NCBI RefSeq assembly: GCF_019655855.1
Contig: NZ_BPFX01000004.1
Location: 1 to 64,000 of the forward strand
Origin: Pseudomonas paralcaligenes
Lineage (GTDB): Bacteria > Pseudomonadota > Gammaproteobacteria > Pseudomonadales > Pseudomonadaceae
Direction: 5' to 3'
Length of the DNA: 64,000 nt
Both the position numbers and the translations under genes were made by a program. This document shows, in pieces, positions 1-8,500 of the stretch (its first letter is position 1; every line of letters starts with the position of its first letter). The notes beneath the pieces are model-generated. The model did not search any database, had not been told where the DNA came from, and was given only the letters and a program-made list of their open reading frames with translations.

Positions 1-2
1 GG

Positions 3-159
3 CTTCCCGCCTTCGCGGGAATGACGAGATGTTCCAGTCCACTTGCCTCGTCCGAACCGGGCCACCCCACACCCGCTGCACACCCACCCCCCGTCGTCCC
101 CGCGCAGGCGGGGACCCAATAAACAACAGCTGGCCCCCCGCCTGCGCGGGGATGACGGG
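3..159. repeat. REP-like inverted palindromes
   Basis: Three copies of a short GC-rich palindrome of the form CCCGCCTGCGCGGGGATGACG or its reverse complement lie near 3-29, 92-117 and 135-159. The last two form an inverted pair about 68 bases long. The same unit returns as inverted pairs near 4371-4452 and 6441-6522. The arrangement suggests REP/REPIN-type intergenic repeats. No gene was found from base 1 to 300. Confidence 0.75.
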
Positions 160-249
160 ATTTCCTGACCTACCCCCGCCCGTATCACCCAATCATCCCG
201 CGCCACCCATCGACAACGATTGCGATGACCTGCGGCAATCTGACACTAT

Positions 250-266
250 ATGAGAAGCATTCTCGC
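250..266 (+). promoter_or_regulatory. Fur-box-like operator of the first ECF sigma gene
   Basis: The sequence ATGAGAAGCATTCTCGC contains the perfect palindrome GAGAA-GCA-TTCTC. It is nearly identical (15 of 17 bases) to the reverse-strand palindrome in front of the second ECF sigma gene at 19542-19558. Its shape fits half-sites of the Fur consensus, and the downstream genes are of the iron-starvation type. It overlaps an upstream in-frame ATG, which argues that this ATG is not the real start. Fur binding is an inference. Confidence 0.65.
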
Positions 267-300
267 TTCTCTCTTTCTGCCCCCATTGGCGGAGGTGACA

Positions 301-819
301 GTGTCCGTCGGGGAAAACACCCACAACGAGCTGGTCGGCCTGCTCTATCGCGATCACCGCGACTGGCTGCTCGCCTGGCTGCGCAAGAGCCTGCAGTGCC
401 CGCAGCGCGCCGCCGACCTCGGCCAGGACACCTTCGTCCGCCTGCTCGGCCGCCCCGACCTGCAGGCGCCACGAGAGCCCCGCGCCCTGCTCACCACCAT
501 CGCCCGCGGCCTGCTGATCGACCATTTCCGCCGCAGCGCCCTGGAACGCACCTACCTGGAAGAACTGGCGCAGCTGCCGGAGCCCGAGCAGCCCGGCCTG
601 GAAGAGCAGGCCATGACCCTGGAGGCCCTGCGCGAGGTCGACCGCCTGCTCGGCCAGCTGTCGGCCCGGGCCCGCGCCGCCTTCCTCTACAACCGCCTGG
701 ACGGCCTGGGCCACGCCGAGATCGCCGAGCGCCTCGGCGTGTCGGTGTCGCGGGTGCGCCAGTACCTGGCCCAAGGCTTGCGCCAGTGCTACATCGCCGT
801 CTACGGGGAGCCCCGGTGA
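301..819 (+). CDS. ECF sigma factor, FecI type (system 1)
   Basis: A 172-aa sigma-70 family protein of the iron-starvation group. Region 2 is seen in HNELVGLLYRDHRDWLLAWL and QDTFVRLL. Region 4 is the helix-turn-helix around GHAEIAERLGVSVSRVRQYL. It should direct RNA polymerase to the receptor gene downstream once released by its FecR partner. I chose the GTG start at 301 because GGAGGT lies four bases before it and the in-frame ATG at 250 sits inside a Fur-box-like palindrome. The 3' end overlaps the FecR gene by four bases, which suggests translational coupling. Family assignment is firm; the exact promoter target is inferred. Confidence 0.9.
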   Translation: MSVGENTHNELVGLLYRDHRDWLLAWLRKSLQCPQRAADLGQDTFVRLLGRPDLQAPREPRALLTTIARGLLIDHFRRSALERTYLEELAQLPEPEQPGLEEQAMTLEALREVDRLLGQLSARARAAFLYNRLDGLGHAEIAERLGVSVSRVRQYLAQGLRQCYIAVYGEPR

Positions 820-1757
820 GCGCCGTGCCGCTGCGGGTGCTCGACGAGGCCATCGGCTGGCAGCTGTGCCTGGGCTCCGGCGAGGCCAGCGAACAGGACC
901 GGCTGGCCTTCGGCGCCTGGCTGGCGGCCCACCCGGAGCACGCGCGGGTCTGGCAGCAGCTCGGCGAACTCGACCAGCAGCTGGGCGCCGCCGCTCCGGC
1001 CCCGGCGCGGCGCGCCCTGACCCGCCCACAGCGCAGGATCGGCGGCCGCGCCCTCGGCCTGCTGCTCGCCGTGGGCCTGGGTCTCGGCCTGCTGGCCAAC
1101 CAGCAGCGCCCGCTGGGCGACTACCTGGCCGACGCCTACACCGGCACCGGCGAGGTGCGCGAGCTGCAACTGCCCGACCGCACTCGGGTCAGCCTGAACA
1201 GCCGCAGCGCGCTGGACATCCAGTTCACCCCGGACGAACGCCGCCTGTACCTGCGCAGCGGCGAAATCCTGGTAGAGACCGCCCACGGCGACACCCGGCC
1301 GTTCCTCGTGGTCACCGCCCAGGGCAGCCTGCGCGCCCTGGGCACCCGCTTCCTGGTGCGCCGCGAGGGCGAGGCGACGCGCCTGATCGTGCTGCAGTCG
1401 GCGGTGGCCGCCCAGCCCCAGGCGCAGCCCGACGAACGGGTGATCGAGGCAGGTAGTCAGGTGCTGATGCGCCGCGACCGCCTCGGCGAGGGCGCGCCGG
1501 CGCCGCTGGGCGCCGATGCCTGGAGCCACGGCATGCTGGTGGCCGACAACGAACGCCTGGCCGACCTGCTGGGGCGCCTGGACGACTACCACACCGGCTA
1601 CCTGAGCGTGGACCCACGCATCGCCGACCTGCGCATCAGCGGCAGCTTCCCCCTGCGCGACAGCGCGCAGGCCCTGGCCGCCCTGCCGCCGAGCCTGCCG
1701 GTGCGCATCGAACGCTATACCGACTGGTGGATACGGGTGGTGCCGGCGGAGCGCTGA
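816..1757 (+). CDS. FecR-type anti-sigma factor (system 1)
   Basis: A 313-aa inner-membrane regulator of the upstream sigma factor. The N-terminal 60 residues are a DUF4880-like cytoplasmic domain (DEAIGWQLCLGSGEASEQDR, FGAWLAAHPEHARVWQQL). One membrane segment follows at about residues 78-95 (ALGLLLAVGLGLGLLA). The periplasmic part carries the FecR domain (DRTRVSLNSRSALDIQF, YLRSGEILVETAHGDTRPF) and a C-terminal module that in this family contacts the receptor's signalling domain. GTG at 816 overlaps the sigma stop codon (GTGA). A longer open frame extends upstream but shadows the sigma gene and was trimmed. Confidence 0.9.
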   Translation: MSAVPLRVLDEAIGWQLCLGSGEASEQDRLAFGAWLAAHPEHARVWQQLGELDQQLGAAAPAPARRALTRPQRRIGGRALGLLLAVGLGLGLLANQQRPLGDYLADAYTGTGEVRELQLPDRTRVSLNSRSALDIQFTPDERRLYLRSGEILVETAHGDTRPFLVVTAQGSLRALGTRFLVRREGEATRLIVLQSAVAAQPQAQPDERVIEAGSQVLMRRDRLGEGAPAPLGADAWSHGMLVADNERLADLLGRLDDYHTGYLSVDPRIADLRISGSFPLRDSAQALAALPPSLPVRIERYTDWWIRVVPAER

Positions 1758-1917
1758 GGGCCTGCTGAAAGCCCACTGCGCACCCGGCCCGCAGACCTGC
1801 GGACAGCCTCCCAGGCGGCCCTTCGAAAAAATTTTCACAGGCCCCTGTCACTTTCCGTTTCTGCTTCGGCAAGGAAGACATCGAGAGACTTTTTTCTTTC
1901 TTCAGGAGCCGTTCACC

Positions 1918-4311
1918 ATGTCCCGTACCCTGCACCTGCTGCGCCCCAGCCTGCTGGCCGCCGCCATCGCCCTCGCCACTGTGCCGGCACTGGCCCACGC
2001 CCAGAGCTACCAGCTGCCGTCCGCCCCGCTGGCCAGCACCCTCAGCACCATCGCCAGCGAAGCGGGCATCGTGCTCAGCATCGACCCGGCGCTGACCGCC
2101 GGCAAGACCGCCCAGCCGGTGCGCGGCGACTACTCGCCGCTGGCCGCGCTCGACGCCGCCCTGCAGGGCAGCGGCCTGCAGCTGGTACAGAACGCCGGCG
2201 GCAGCTACAGCCTGGCCCCCGCCGCCGACGAGCTGACCCTGCCGAGCACCAGCATCAACGCCCGCGTCCAGGCCCCCGGCAGCGCCGAGGCCGGCTACCG
2301 CAGCGAAGCGGTCAAGAACGTCGGCGCCCTTGGCGGCATGCGCCTGCAGGACACCCCCTACTCGATGAGCGTGGTGTCCCGCGAGCTGCTGCAGAACACC
2401 CAGACCACCTCGATCGACGACGTGTTCAAGCGCAACCCCTTCACCCAGATCTACTCGCCGAAGAACGCCGGCTACGCCAGCGCCGTGGCCATCCGCGGCT
2501 TCAGCGGCGCCGGCAACATGAGCATCGCCAACGACGGCCTGCGCTACTCCACCGGCTACGACAGCGGCAACTTCATCGAGGAAATGGAGCAGATCGAGAT
2601 CCTCACCGGCCTGTCCGGCTTCCTCTACGGCCCGGCCAGCCCCGGCGGCCTGGTCAACTACGTGATCAAGCGGCCGACCTACGAGCGCTACAACAGCGTG
2701 ACCCTGGGCAACGCCGGCGGCGACAACTACTACCTGCACGGCGACTTCGGCGGCCCGATCGACGACGCCGGCGTGTTCGCCTACCGGGTCAACCTGCTGA
2801 CCCAGGACGGCGAGACCGCCATCGACCTGCAGAAGCGCCGCCGCCAGATGATCAGCCTGGCCTTGGACTGGAATGTCAGCGACGACCTGCTGATCCAGTT
2901 CGACGCCTCGCACAAGAAGAACGAGACCCGCGGCCTGACCAGCTACTGGTACTTCGGCGACCAGTCCTTCCGCCCGGACGCCGACGACCTCGACAACGAT
3001 AAGCTGTACAGCCAGAAGTGGGCCTTCTCCGACAGCGAGCACGACCGCGTCGGCAGCCGCTTCAACTGGCGCCTGAACGACGTGTTCAGCCTGCGTGGCG
3101 CCCTCGGCTACAGCCAGTACACCCAGGAATACACCTACACCGGCCCGACCGTGTACAGCGCCGGCAGCTACACCCAGCCGCTGTACGCCTTCGCCCCGGT
3201 CGAGACCGAAGAGACCTCGGGCAACCTGTTCCTCGACGCCGCCTTCGCCACCGGCAGCATCGGCCACAAGGCCACCGTCGGCTACCAGGGCAACGTGGTG
3301 CGCAGCCGCGACTACACCGACTACGTGCCCTACCCGGGCCCGCAGTACGTCGACGTGGTCGGCACCCCGTCGCCGTTCGGCGAAACTCCGCAGGTGGACA
3401 AGCCCAGCTACTCCATCGGCCATGGCGACCAGCGCGTGTCGTCGCGCACCCAGTCGGACAACTTCCTGGTCGGTGACGTGATCACCTTCAACGAGCAGTG
3501 GTCGTCGATCCTCGGCCTGACCCACACCCGGATCAAGACCTACAGCAACGACTTCGTCTGGGCCGGGGCCTTCGGCTACGCGGAAACCGCGACCAGCTAC
3601 AACGAGTCGGAAACCTCGCCGAACGTCTCGCTGATCTACAAGCCGCTGCCCTGGCTGACCACCTACGCCACCTACATCGAAGGCCTGCAGGCCGGCGGCA
3701 TCGCGCCGAACACCGCGCTCAACGCCGGCGCGGCGATGGCACCGGAAGTCAGCGAGCAGTACGAAGTGGGCGTCAAGGCCAGCGTCGGCGAGGCCCTGCT
3801 GACCCTGGCCCTGTTCAACATCGACAAGCCCAACGCCTACACCAACGGCGCGGGCTACTACGTGCAGGACGGCCGCCAGGAGAACAACGGCCTGGAATTC
3901 GGCATCACCGGCAAGGTGCTGCCCGAACTGACCCTGGTAGGCGGCGTGACCCTGCTCGACCCGGAAGTGAAGAAATCCAGCGTCGCCGCCAACGAAGGCC
4001 AGAAGCCGACCAACGTCGCCTCGCAACTGGCCAAGCTGTACGCCGAGTACGACATCAACGCCGTGCCGGGCTTCGCCGTCACCGGCGGCGCCTACTACAC
4101 CGGCAAGCAGTACAGCGACGAGGCCAACCAGCACAGCCTGCCGTCATTCACCACCTTCGATGCCGGCGCCCGCTACCGCATCCCGGTGGCCGACAACAGC
4201 GTGACCCTGCGCGCCAACGTGAGCAACCTGGCGAACAAGTCGTACTGGCTGAACAGCTCCTACCTGGGCGACCCTCGCACCGTGACCTTCTCCGCACAGC
4301 TGGAGTTCTAA
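1918..4311 (+). CDS. TonB-dependent siderophore receptor with signalling domain (system 1)
   Basis: A 797-aa outer-membrane receptor for a ferric siderophore. The signal peptide is about residues 1-29 (LLAAAIALATVPALAHAQ). A secretin/TonB short N-terminal domain follows (YQLPSAPLASTLSTIASEAG), the part that signals to FecR. Next come a plug domain (LQDTPYSMSVVSRELL, EILTGLSGFLYGPASPGG) and a beta-barrel ending in the typical aromatic residue (SAQLEF). It belongs to the ferrichrome/ferrioxamine-like siderophore receptor group; the ligand cannot be named. CAGGAG lies about 11 bases before the ATG. The 160-base leader is probably where the cognate sigma factor acts, but I could not fix a promoter there. 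Confidence 0.92.
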   Translation: MSRTLHLLRPSLLAAAIALATVPALAHAQSYQLPSAPLASTLSTIASEAGIVLSIDPALTAGKTAQPVRGDYSPLAALDAALQGSGLQLVQNAGGSYSLAPAADELTLPSTSINARVQAPGSAEAGYRSEAVKNVGALGGMRLQDTPYSMSVVSRELLQNTQTTSIDDVFKRNPFTQIYSPKNAGYASAVAIRGFSGAGNMSIANDGLRYSTGYDSGNFIEEMEQIEILTGLSGFLYGPASPGGLVNYVIKRPTYERYNSVTLGNAGGDNYYLHGDFGGPIDDAGVFAYRVNLLTQDGETAIDLQKRRRQMISLALDWNVSDDLLIQFDASHKKNETRGLTSYWYFGDQSFRPDADDLDNDKLYSQKWAFSDSEHDRVGSRFNWRLNDVFSLRGALGYSQYTQEYTYTGPTVYSAGSYTQPLYAFAPVETEETSGNLFLDAAFATGSIGHKATVGYQGNVVRSRDYTDYVPYPGPQYVDVVGTPSPFGETPQVDKPSYSIGHGDQRVSSRTQSDNFLVGDVITFNEQWSSILGLTHTRIKTYSNDFVWAGAFGYAETATSYNESETSPNVSLIYKPLPWLTTYATYIEGLQAGGIAPNTALNAGAAMAPEVSEQYEVGVKASVGEALLTLALFNIDKPNAYTNGAGYYVQDGRQENNGLEFGITGKVLPELTLVGGVTLLDPEVKKSSVAANEGQKPTNVASQLAKLYAEYDINAVPGFAVTGGAYYTGKQYSDEANQHSLPSFTTFDAGARYRIPVADNSVTLRANVSNLANKSYWLNSSYLGDPRTVTFSAQLEF

Positions 4312-4370
4312 GAGCCCGTTCACGATCTCTTGAGCTGCACGGTTTTTACTGGAACCCTGCCTTCCAGTTC

Positions 4371-4452
4371 GTCACCCCGGCGCAGGCCGGGGTCCAGAAA
4401 CCGACAGGCGACTCGGCGCGTGCAACTGGATACCGGCCTGCGCCGGTACGAC
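4371..4452. repeat. REP-like inverted pair
   Basis: Two palindromes in opposite orientation, one around CACCCCGGCGCAGGCCGGGG and the other around ACCGGCCTGCGCCGG, span 82 bases. The pair at 6441-6522 has the same total length but the opposite head-to-tail orientation. It lies in the 300-base gap between the receptor and PepSY genes. Confidence 0.7.
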
Positions 4453-4543
4453 GGGCCCATGGCTCTACATGTTGGAGAAGATCCGGGCAGCTGGCTAGGA
4501 TCGTAAACAGCTTCTGAACGGCCCGGCCCCTGTGCCGTAGCCC

Positions 4544-4576
4544 GAAGCCGCCGTCACGGGCGGCTTCGTCGTTTTT
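4544..4576 (+). terminator. Rho-independent terminator-like hairpin
   Basis: A nine-base stem, GAAGCCGCC with GGCGGCTTC, and a six-base loop are followed by GTCGTTTTT. It stands after the receptor gene and 40 bases before the PepSY gene, so it may reduce read-through from the receptor. Confidence 0.6.
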
Positions 4577-4615
4577 CCACCCGACCTCGTATCGGGCAAC
4601 ACTTCTGGACTGGAC

Positions 4616-5743
4616 ATGAAATCCACCACCATCCGCCGCTGGTCCGTCGTCCACACCTGGACCAGCCTGATCTGCACCCTGTTCCTCTTCCTGCTGGCGC
4701 TCACCGGCCTGCCGCTGATCTTCCACCACGAGATCGAACACCTGCTGGGCGAGGCGCCGGAACTGCGCGAGATGGCGCCGGACACGCCGCGCCTGGACCT
4801 GCAGCAGATCGTCGAGGCCGGCGAGCGGCACCGGCCCGGCGAAGTGGTGCAGTACCTGGGTTGGGAAGACGACGAACCCAACGGCGTGGTGACCATCATG
4901 GCCGCCACCGCCGGCACCGAGCCCAACTCCTCGCACACCTTCATGCTCGACGCACGCAGCGGCGAGGCCGTAGAGATGCCGGCGGCCAACGGCGGCTTCA
5001 TGATGCTCATGCTGCGCCTGCACGTGGACATGTTCGCCGGCCTGCCGGGCAAGCTGCTGCTGGCCTTCATGGGCGTCCTCTTCGTGGTGGCGATCATCTC
5101 CGGCGTAGTGCTCTATGCGCCCTTCATGCGCCGCCTGAAGTTCGCCGAGGTGCGCCAGCACAAGTCCACGCGTCTGCGCTGGCTCGACCTGCACAACCTG
5201 ATCGGCATCGTCACCCTGGTCTGGGCACTGACGGTGGGCATCACCGGGGTGATCAGCGCCTGCGCCGACCTGCTGATCAGCGCCTGGCGCAACGACACCC
5301 TGGCAGCCATGATCGGGCCCTACCGCGACGCCCCGCCGCTGACCGAACGGGCGCCGGCCACCCGCCTGCTGGACATCGCCCAACAGGCAGCCCCCGGCAT
5401 GCAGCCGGACTTCATCGCCTTCCCCGGCACCCGCTTCTCCAGCGAGCACCACTACTCGGTGTTCATGAAGGGCAGCAGCCACCTGACCTCGCACCTGTGG
5501 ACCCCGGTGCTGATCGACGCGCGGACCCTGGACGTCACCGCCGTCGGCCAGCGGCCCTGGTACATGGACGCCCTGGCCATGTCCCAGCCGCTGCACTTCG
5601 GCGACTACGGCGGCCGGCCGATGCAGATCCTCTGGGCGGTTCTCGACGTGCTCACCCTGATCGTCCTCGGCAGCGGTCTGTACCTCTGGTGGGTACGCCG
5701 CCGCGCACCGCGGGCGGCCCTGCGCGACGAGGTGGCGACATGA
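4616..5743 (+). CDS. PepSY-associated membrane protein (system 1)
   Basis: A 375-aa inner-membrane protein of the PepSY_TM family. The N-terminal helix (WTSLICTLFLFLLALTGLPL) is followed by a periplasmic PepSY-like stretch with FHHEIEHLL. Two central helices lie near LLLAFMGVLFVVAIISGVVL and LIGIVTLVWALTVGITG, and a C-terminal helix ends the protein (ILWAVLDVLTLIVLGSGLYLW). Conserved histidines (HTW, HHEIEH, LHVDMF, LHNLIG, LHFGDYGG) fit a heme-binding or ferric-reductase role proposed for siderophore-linked members. The paralogue at 14202-15353 shares the HKWTSLI and LHFGDYGG motifs. The stop overlaps the next small gene by four bases. Confidence 0.85.
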   Translation: MKSTTIRRWSVVHTWTSLICTLFLFLLALTGLPLIFHHEIEHLLGEAPELREMAPDTPRLDLQQIVEAGERHRPGEVVQYLGWEDDEPNGVVTIMAATAGTEPNSSHTFMLDARSGEAVEMPAANGGFMMLMLRLHVDMFAGLPGKLLLAFMGVLFVVAIISGVVLYAPFMRRLKFAEVRQHKSTRLRWLDLHNLIGIVTLVWALTVGITGVISACADLLISAWRNDTLAAMIGPYRDAPPLTERAPATRLLDIAQQAAPGMQPDFIAFPGTRFSSEHHYSVFMKGSSHLTSHLWTPVLIDARTLDVTAVGQRPWYMDALAMSQPLHFGDYGGRPMQILWAVLDVLTLIVLGSGLYLWWVRRRAPRAALRDEVAT

Positions 5744-5910
5744 AGCGCTGGCGCGAATCGACCTTCGCCATCCCCACCGCCCTGGGCCTACTCAGCGCCG
5801 CCGGCCTGTTCGCCGCGCTGCTCGGCGACGGCCCCTGGGACGCCCTCGCCTGGCTCGGCCTGGGCCTGCCAGCCGTGCTGGGCTCCTGGCCTCTGCTCAG
5901 GCGTCGGTAG
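5740..5910 (+). CDS. Small two-helix membrane protein (system 1)
   Basis: A 56-aa protein starting at an ATG that overlaps the PepSY stop (ATGA). It has two hydrophobic stretches, IPTALGLLSAAGLFAALLGD and ALAWLGLGLPAVLGSWPLL, and a basic tail. A protein of the same size and layout follows the second PepSY gene at 14005-14205 (LLLGVLSLFGLISALVGDEV), so the pairing is conserved between the two systems. No function is known to me; a partner subunit of the PepSY protein is a reasonable guess. Confidence 0.75.
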   Translation: MKRWRESTFAIPTALGLLSAAGLFAALLGDGPWDALAWLGLGLPAVLGSWPLLRRR

Positions 5911-5940
5911 CCATAATTACCGGGATGCAGGACGGGGGCT

Positions 5941-6340
5941 CGTAGGGTGTGCCATGCGCACCGACGTAGCCCGGATGAAATCCGGGAAAAGGACCACCTC
6001 TTCCCGGATTTCATTCGGGCGATATGAAAGCGCTGCTTTCATTCCAACTTCCAAGAAACTCTCAGGCAACTCGGAGCCCGAGTCTTCATCAATGTGGTGC
6101 GTCGTGCGCACCTGTCGAGACTTTCTGCCCGACTATTACCGAGCGTACTGACGGTACTGGTTTCGCCCTCCCGGGCGAGTCACTTGACTCGCTACGCTCG
6201 ACCTTCGGGCCAGCCTACGGCCGTTACTCCGTTTCGTTGCTCTTGTTTGCGGATCGCCGCCCGGAGCAAAGGCCTGCCTGCAGTATCGATAGGAGCCCGT
6301 AGGGTGGGTTAGGCCAAAGGCCGTAACCCACCAGCGCAAT
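5941..6340. repeat. Intergenic tract of degenerate repeats
   Basis: The 686-base gap between system 1 and the next operon holds no convincing gene. It contains a GTAGGGTGTGCC...GCGCACC unit at the left edge and an inverted CCCGGATGAAATCCGGG / CCCGGATTTCATTCGGG pair near 5970-6020. A stretch with GGTTTCGCCCTC near 6169 and a GTAGGGTGGGTTAGGCC / GGCCGTAACCCACC hairpin near 6300-6332 follow. The CGTAGCCCGGATGAAATCCG and GTTTCGCCCTC units return at 26029-26052 and 26107-26117, so these are dispersed repeats. Confidence 0.6.
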
Positions 6341-6440
6341 CGACCGCGGCACCGCCGCTGGGTTATGCCGGCAAGCGCCGAACCTACCCTACGCGTTGCG
6401 TGGTCAAGCCCCCTCTCTGAACGCTACAGCTGCCTGCCCC

Positions 6441-6522
6441 TGGATTCCCGCCTGCGCGGGAATGACGGTTTCGGCAGAAACTCCACACCTACCTCGTCAT
6501 CCCCGCGCAGGCGGGGATCCAG
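6441..6522. repeat. REP-like inverted pair
   Basis: An inverted pair built on TTCCCGCCTGCGCGGGAATG and ATCCCCGCGCAGGCGGGGAT separated by about 25 bases. It has the same 82-base span as the pair at 4371-4452, in the opposite orientation. It lies just beyond the terminator of the reverse operon. Confidence 0.7.
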
Positions 6523-6553
6523 AAGGGGTCAGGGCACTGAAAGACACAGCCAT

Positions 6554-6577
6554 AAAAAAGGCCCCGGGAGTGGGGCC
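6554..6577 (-). terminator. Rho-independent terminator of the MOSC/aminotransferase operon
   Basis: On the reverse strand GGCCCC and GGGGCC form a stem with a six-base loop followed by six U residues. It lies about 20 bases after the stop codon of the amidotransferase gene and should end the reverse operon. Confidence 0.75.
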
Positions 6578-6596
6578 GAGCGCGGGGTAACGCCAA

Positions 6597-7304
6597 TCAG
6601 GTCAGGTGGGCGTGAGGCCCGCTGAGGTAGTCGAGCAGGCGGAACAGGCTGGCCTTGAGGGACGCACAATGGGCGCTGCCGGCCTGGATGGTGGCGGCGT
6701 CCTGGACCGCGCCGGGGCGTTCCAGGTCTTCGGGGCAGGCGGCGATCAGCGCCTCGATGCTCGCCGGGCTGCTTTCCAGGTGACATTGCAGCGCCACCGC
6801 CCGCTCCTCCCAGACGAAGCCCTGCAGGGTGCAGGCGGCCGAGTGGTAGAGCGGGATTGCGCCGGCCGGCAGGCTGAAGGTCTCGCCGTGCCAGTGCATG
6901 GCCATCAGCCGCTGCGGCAGCATCCGCCCCAGCGGCGAGCGGCGCGCCTCGGTGTGCTGTTCGATCAGGTGCCAGCCGATCTCCGCCGTGTCGGCCACGC
7001 GCACCTCGCCGCCCAGGGCCTCGGCCAGCAGCTGACCGCCCAGGCAGATGCCCAGCACCCGCTTGCCGGCGTCCAGCGCCTCGCGCAGCAGGCGTTTCTC
7101 GGCCGCCAGCCAGGGATGCTCGGCCTCGTCGTGCACGCTCATCGGCCCGCCCATGATCACCAGCAGGTCGAAGTCCTCCAGCCTCGGCAGGACATCGCCG
7201 GCGTACAGGTGGTGCACCCGCGCCAGCAGGCCGCGCCGGTCCAGCCACTGGCCGATCTGCGCCGGCCCCTCGAATGCCACGTGCTGCAGGATGGCGATGC
7301 GCAT
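6597..7304 (-). CDS. Class-I glutamine amidotransferase-like protein
   Basis: A 235-aa stand-alone GATase1 domain similar to the amidotransferase half of GuaA and to YfeJ-type proteins. The nucleophile is Cys87 in GKRVLGICLGGQL. The histidine and glutamate of the triad are in LQCHLESSP, and MGGPMSVHDE is a typical upstream motif. No synthetase domain is attached, so the acceptor of the ammonia is unknown. Some family members have become hydrolases of gamma-glutamyl compounds. Its start shares one base with the stop of the upstream aminotransferase, so the two are probably made together. It is the last gene of the four-gene reverse operon. Confidence 0.85.
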   Translation of the reverse strand: MRIAILQHVAFEGPAQIGQWLDRRGLLARVHHLYAGDVLPRLEDFDLLVIMGGPMSVHDEAEHPWLAAEKRLLREALDAGKRVLGICLGGQLLAEALGGEVRVADTAEIGWHLIEQHTEARRSPLGRMLPQRLMAMHWHGETFSLPAGAIPLYHSAACTLQGFVWEERAVALQCHLESSPASIEALIAACPEDLERPGAVQDAATIQAGSAHCASLKASLFRLLDYLSGPHAHLT

Positions 7305-8500
7305 CACACCACCTCCCTGGCCGGCCGGCAGGCGCGCTCCAGCGCCCGGCGCAGGCGCCGCAGCATTTCCTCGATGTTGCCCGGGCTCACCGTCAGCGCC
7401 GGCGAGAAGCGCAGCACGCCGGGCTGCGGCGCGTTGATCAGCAGCCCTTCGCGCAGGGCCGCACGGGCCACCTGGGCGGCGTTGTCGGCGGCCAGGGGCA
7501 GGCCCAGCAGCAAGCCATGCCCGCGCGGAACGCCAGCGCCGAAGCGGCGGCCGATCCGCGCCAGGCCGTCGCGCAGTTGCTGGCCCACGCTGCGTATCTG
7601 TTCCAGCATGCCGGGCTCCAGCACGGCATCCAGCACCACCAGGCCGGCGGCCGTCATCAGTGCGTTGCCGTGGTAGGTGCCGCCCTGCTCGCCCGGCTCG
7701 AAGCAGCAGGCGTTGCCACGCGCCAGCAGCGCCGCCAGCGGCACGCCGCCGCCGAGGCCCTTGCCCAGGGTGATGACGTCGGCGCGCACGCCGTAGAGTT
7801 CCTCGGCCAGCAGGCTGCCGCAGCGGCCGACGCCGGTCTGCACCTCGTCGAGGATCAGCAGGATGCCGCGCTCGCGGCACAGCCGCTCGGCGCCCTGCAG
7901 GTAGTCCAGCTCCGCCGGCAGCACCCCGGCCTCGCCCTGCACCGGTTCCAGCATCAGCGCCACCACGTCGTCCGCAAGCGCCGCGTCGAGGGCCGCCAGG
8001 TCGTTGTAGGGCACCTTGCAGAAGCCCGGCACCTTGGGTTCGTACAGCGCCTGGAAGGCCGGCTTGCCGGACGCCGACATGGCGCCGAAGGTGCGCCCGT
8101 GGAAGCTGTTGACGGCGGTGACCATGCGGTAGGCGCCGCCCTTGTGCAGCTGGCCCCACTTGCGCGCCAGCTTGATCGCGCCCTCGTTGGCCTCGGCGCC
8201 GCTGTTGAGGAAGTAGGCCTGGTCGCTGCCGGTGGCCTGGCACAGGCGCCCGGCCAGCTTGAGCATGCCGCCGTTGTAGTAGGCCGGGCCCGGGTTGATC
8301 AGCAGGCGGGCCTGGCGGTGCAGCGCCTCGACCAGCGCCACCGGGCTGTGGCCCAGGCTGTTGACCGCCCAGCCCTGGGTGAAGTCCAGGTAGGAGCGGC
8401 CATCCGCATCCCACAGCCAGGAGCCCTGGCCGCGCACGAACAGTTGCTCGGGGCGCTGCACGGTGTTCATCAGGCGGTCGCGGGACCAGTCATCACGCAT
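7304..8500 (-). CDS. Class-III PLP-dependent aminotransferase
   Basis: A 398-aa fold-type I aminotransferase closest in form to acetylornithine/succinylornithine transaminases. Visible signatures are the phosphate-cup motif SGAEANE (100-106), LMLEPVQGE, LILDEVQTGVGR and the PLP lysine Lys247 in ITLGKGLGGGVP. The start at 8500 overlaps the preceding 78-aa gene by eight bases; an internal ATG at 8470 is the alternative. The substrate is not evident. Its place beside an amidotransferase and a MOSC protein, rather than in an arginine cluster, makes a special pathway more likely than routine arginine biosynthesis. Confidence 0.88.
   Translation of the reverse strand: MRDDWSRDRLMNTVQRPEQLFVRGQGSWLWDADGRSYLDFTQGWAVNSLGHSPVALVEALHRQARLLINPGPAYYNGGMLKLAGRLCQATGSDQAYFLNSGAEANEGAIKLARKWGQLHKGGAYRMVTAVNSFHGRTFGAMSASGKPAFQALYEPKVPGFCKVPYNDLAALDAALADDVVALMLEPVQGEAGVLPAELDYLQGAERLCRERGILLILDEVQTGVGRCGSLLAEELYGVRADVITLGKGLGGGVPLAALLARGNACCFEPGEQGGTYHGNALMTAAGLVVLDAVLEPGMLEQIRSVGQQLRDGLARIGRRFGAGVPRGHGLLLGLPLAADNAAQVARAALREGLLINAPQPGVLRFSPALTVSPGNIEEMLRRLRRALERACRPAREVV

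Noticed and set aside
3-159. Possible CRISPR array
   Set aside because: Only two or three palindromes in alternating orientation, no regular spacers and no cas genes; REP-like repeats explain them.
250-300. Upstream ATG for the first sigma gene
   Set aside because: It lies inside the Fur-box-like palindrome and has no ribosome-binding site. The GTG at 301 has GGAGGT at proper distance.
1636-4134. An 832-codon reverse frame opposite the system 1 receptor gene
   Set aside because: High-GC coding DNA leaves long frames open on the other strand. The translation is low-complexity (Val/Gly/Ala/Gln) with no domain, while the forward frame is a textbook TonB receptor.
5954-6339. Several short frames in the gap after system 1
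   Set aside because: They fall on repeat units that recur elsewhere and encode no plausible protein. The stretch is better described as repeats.
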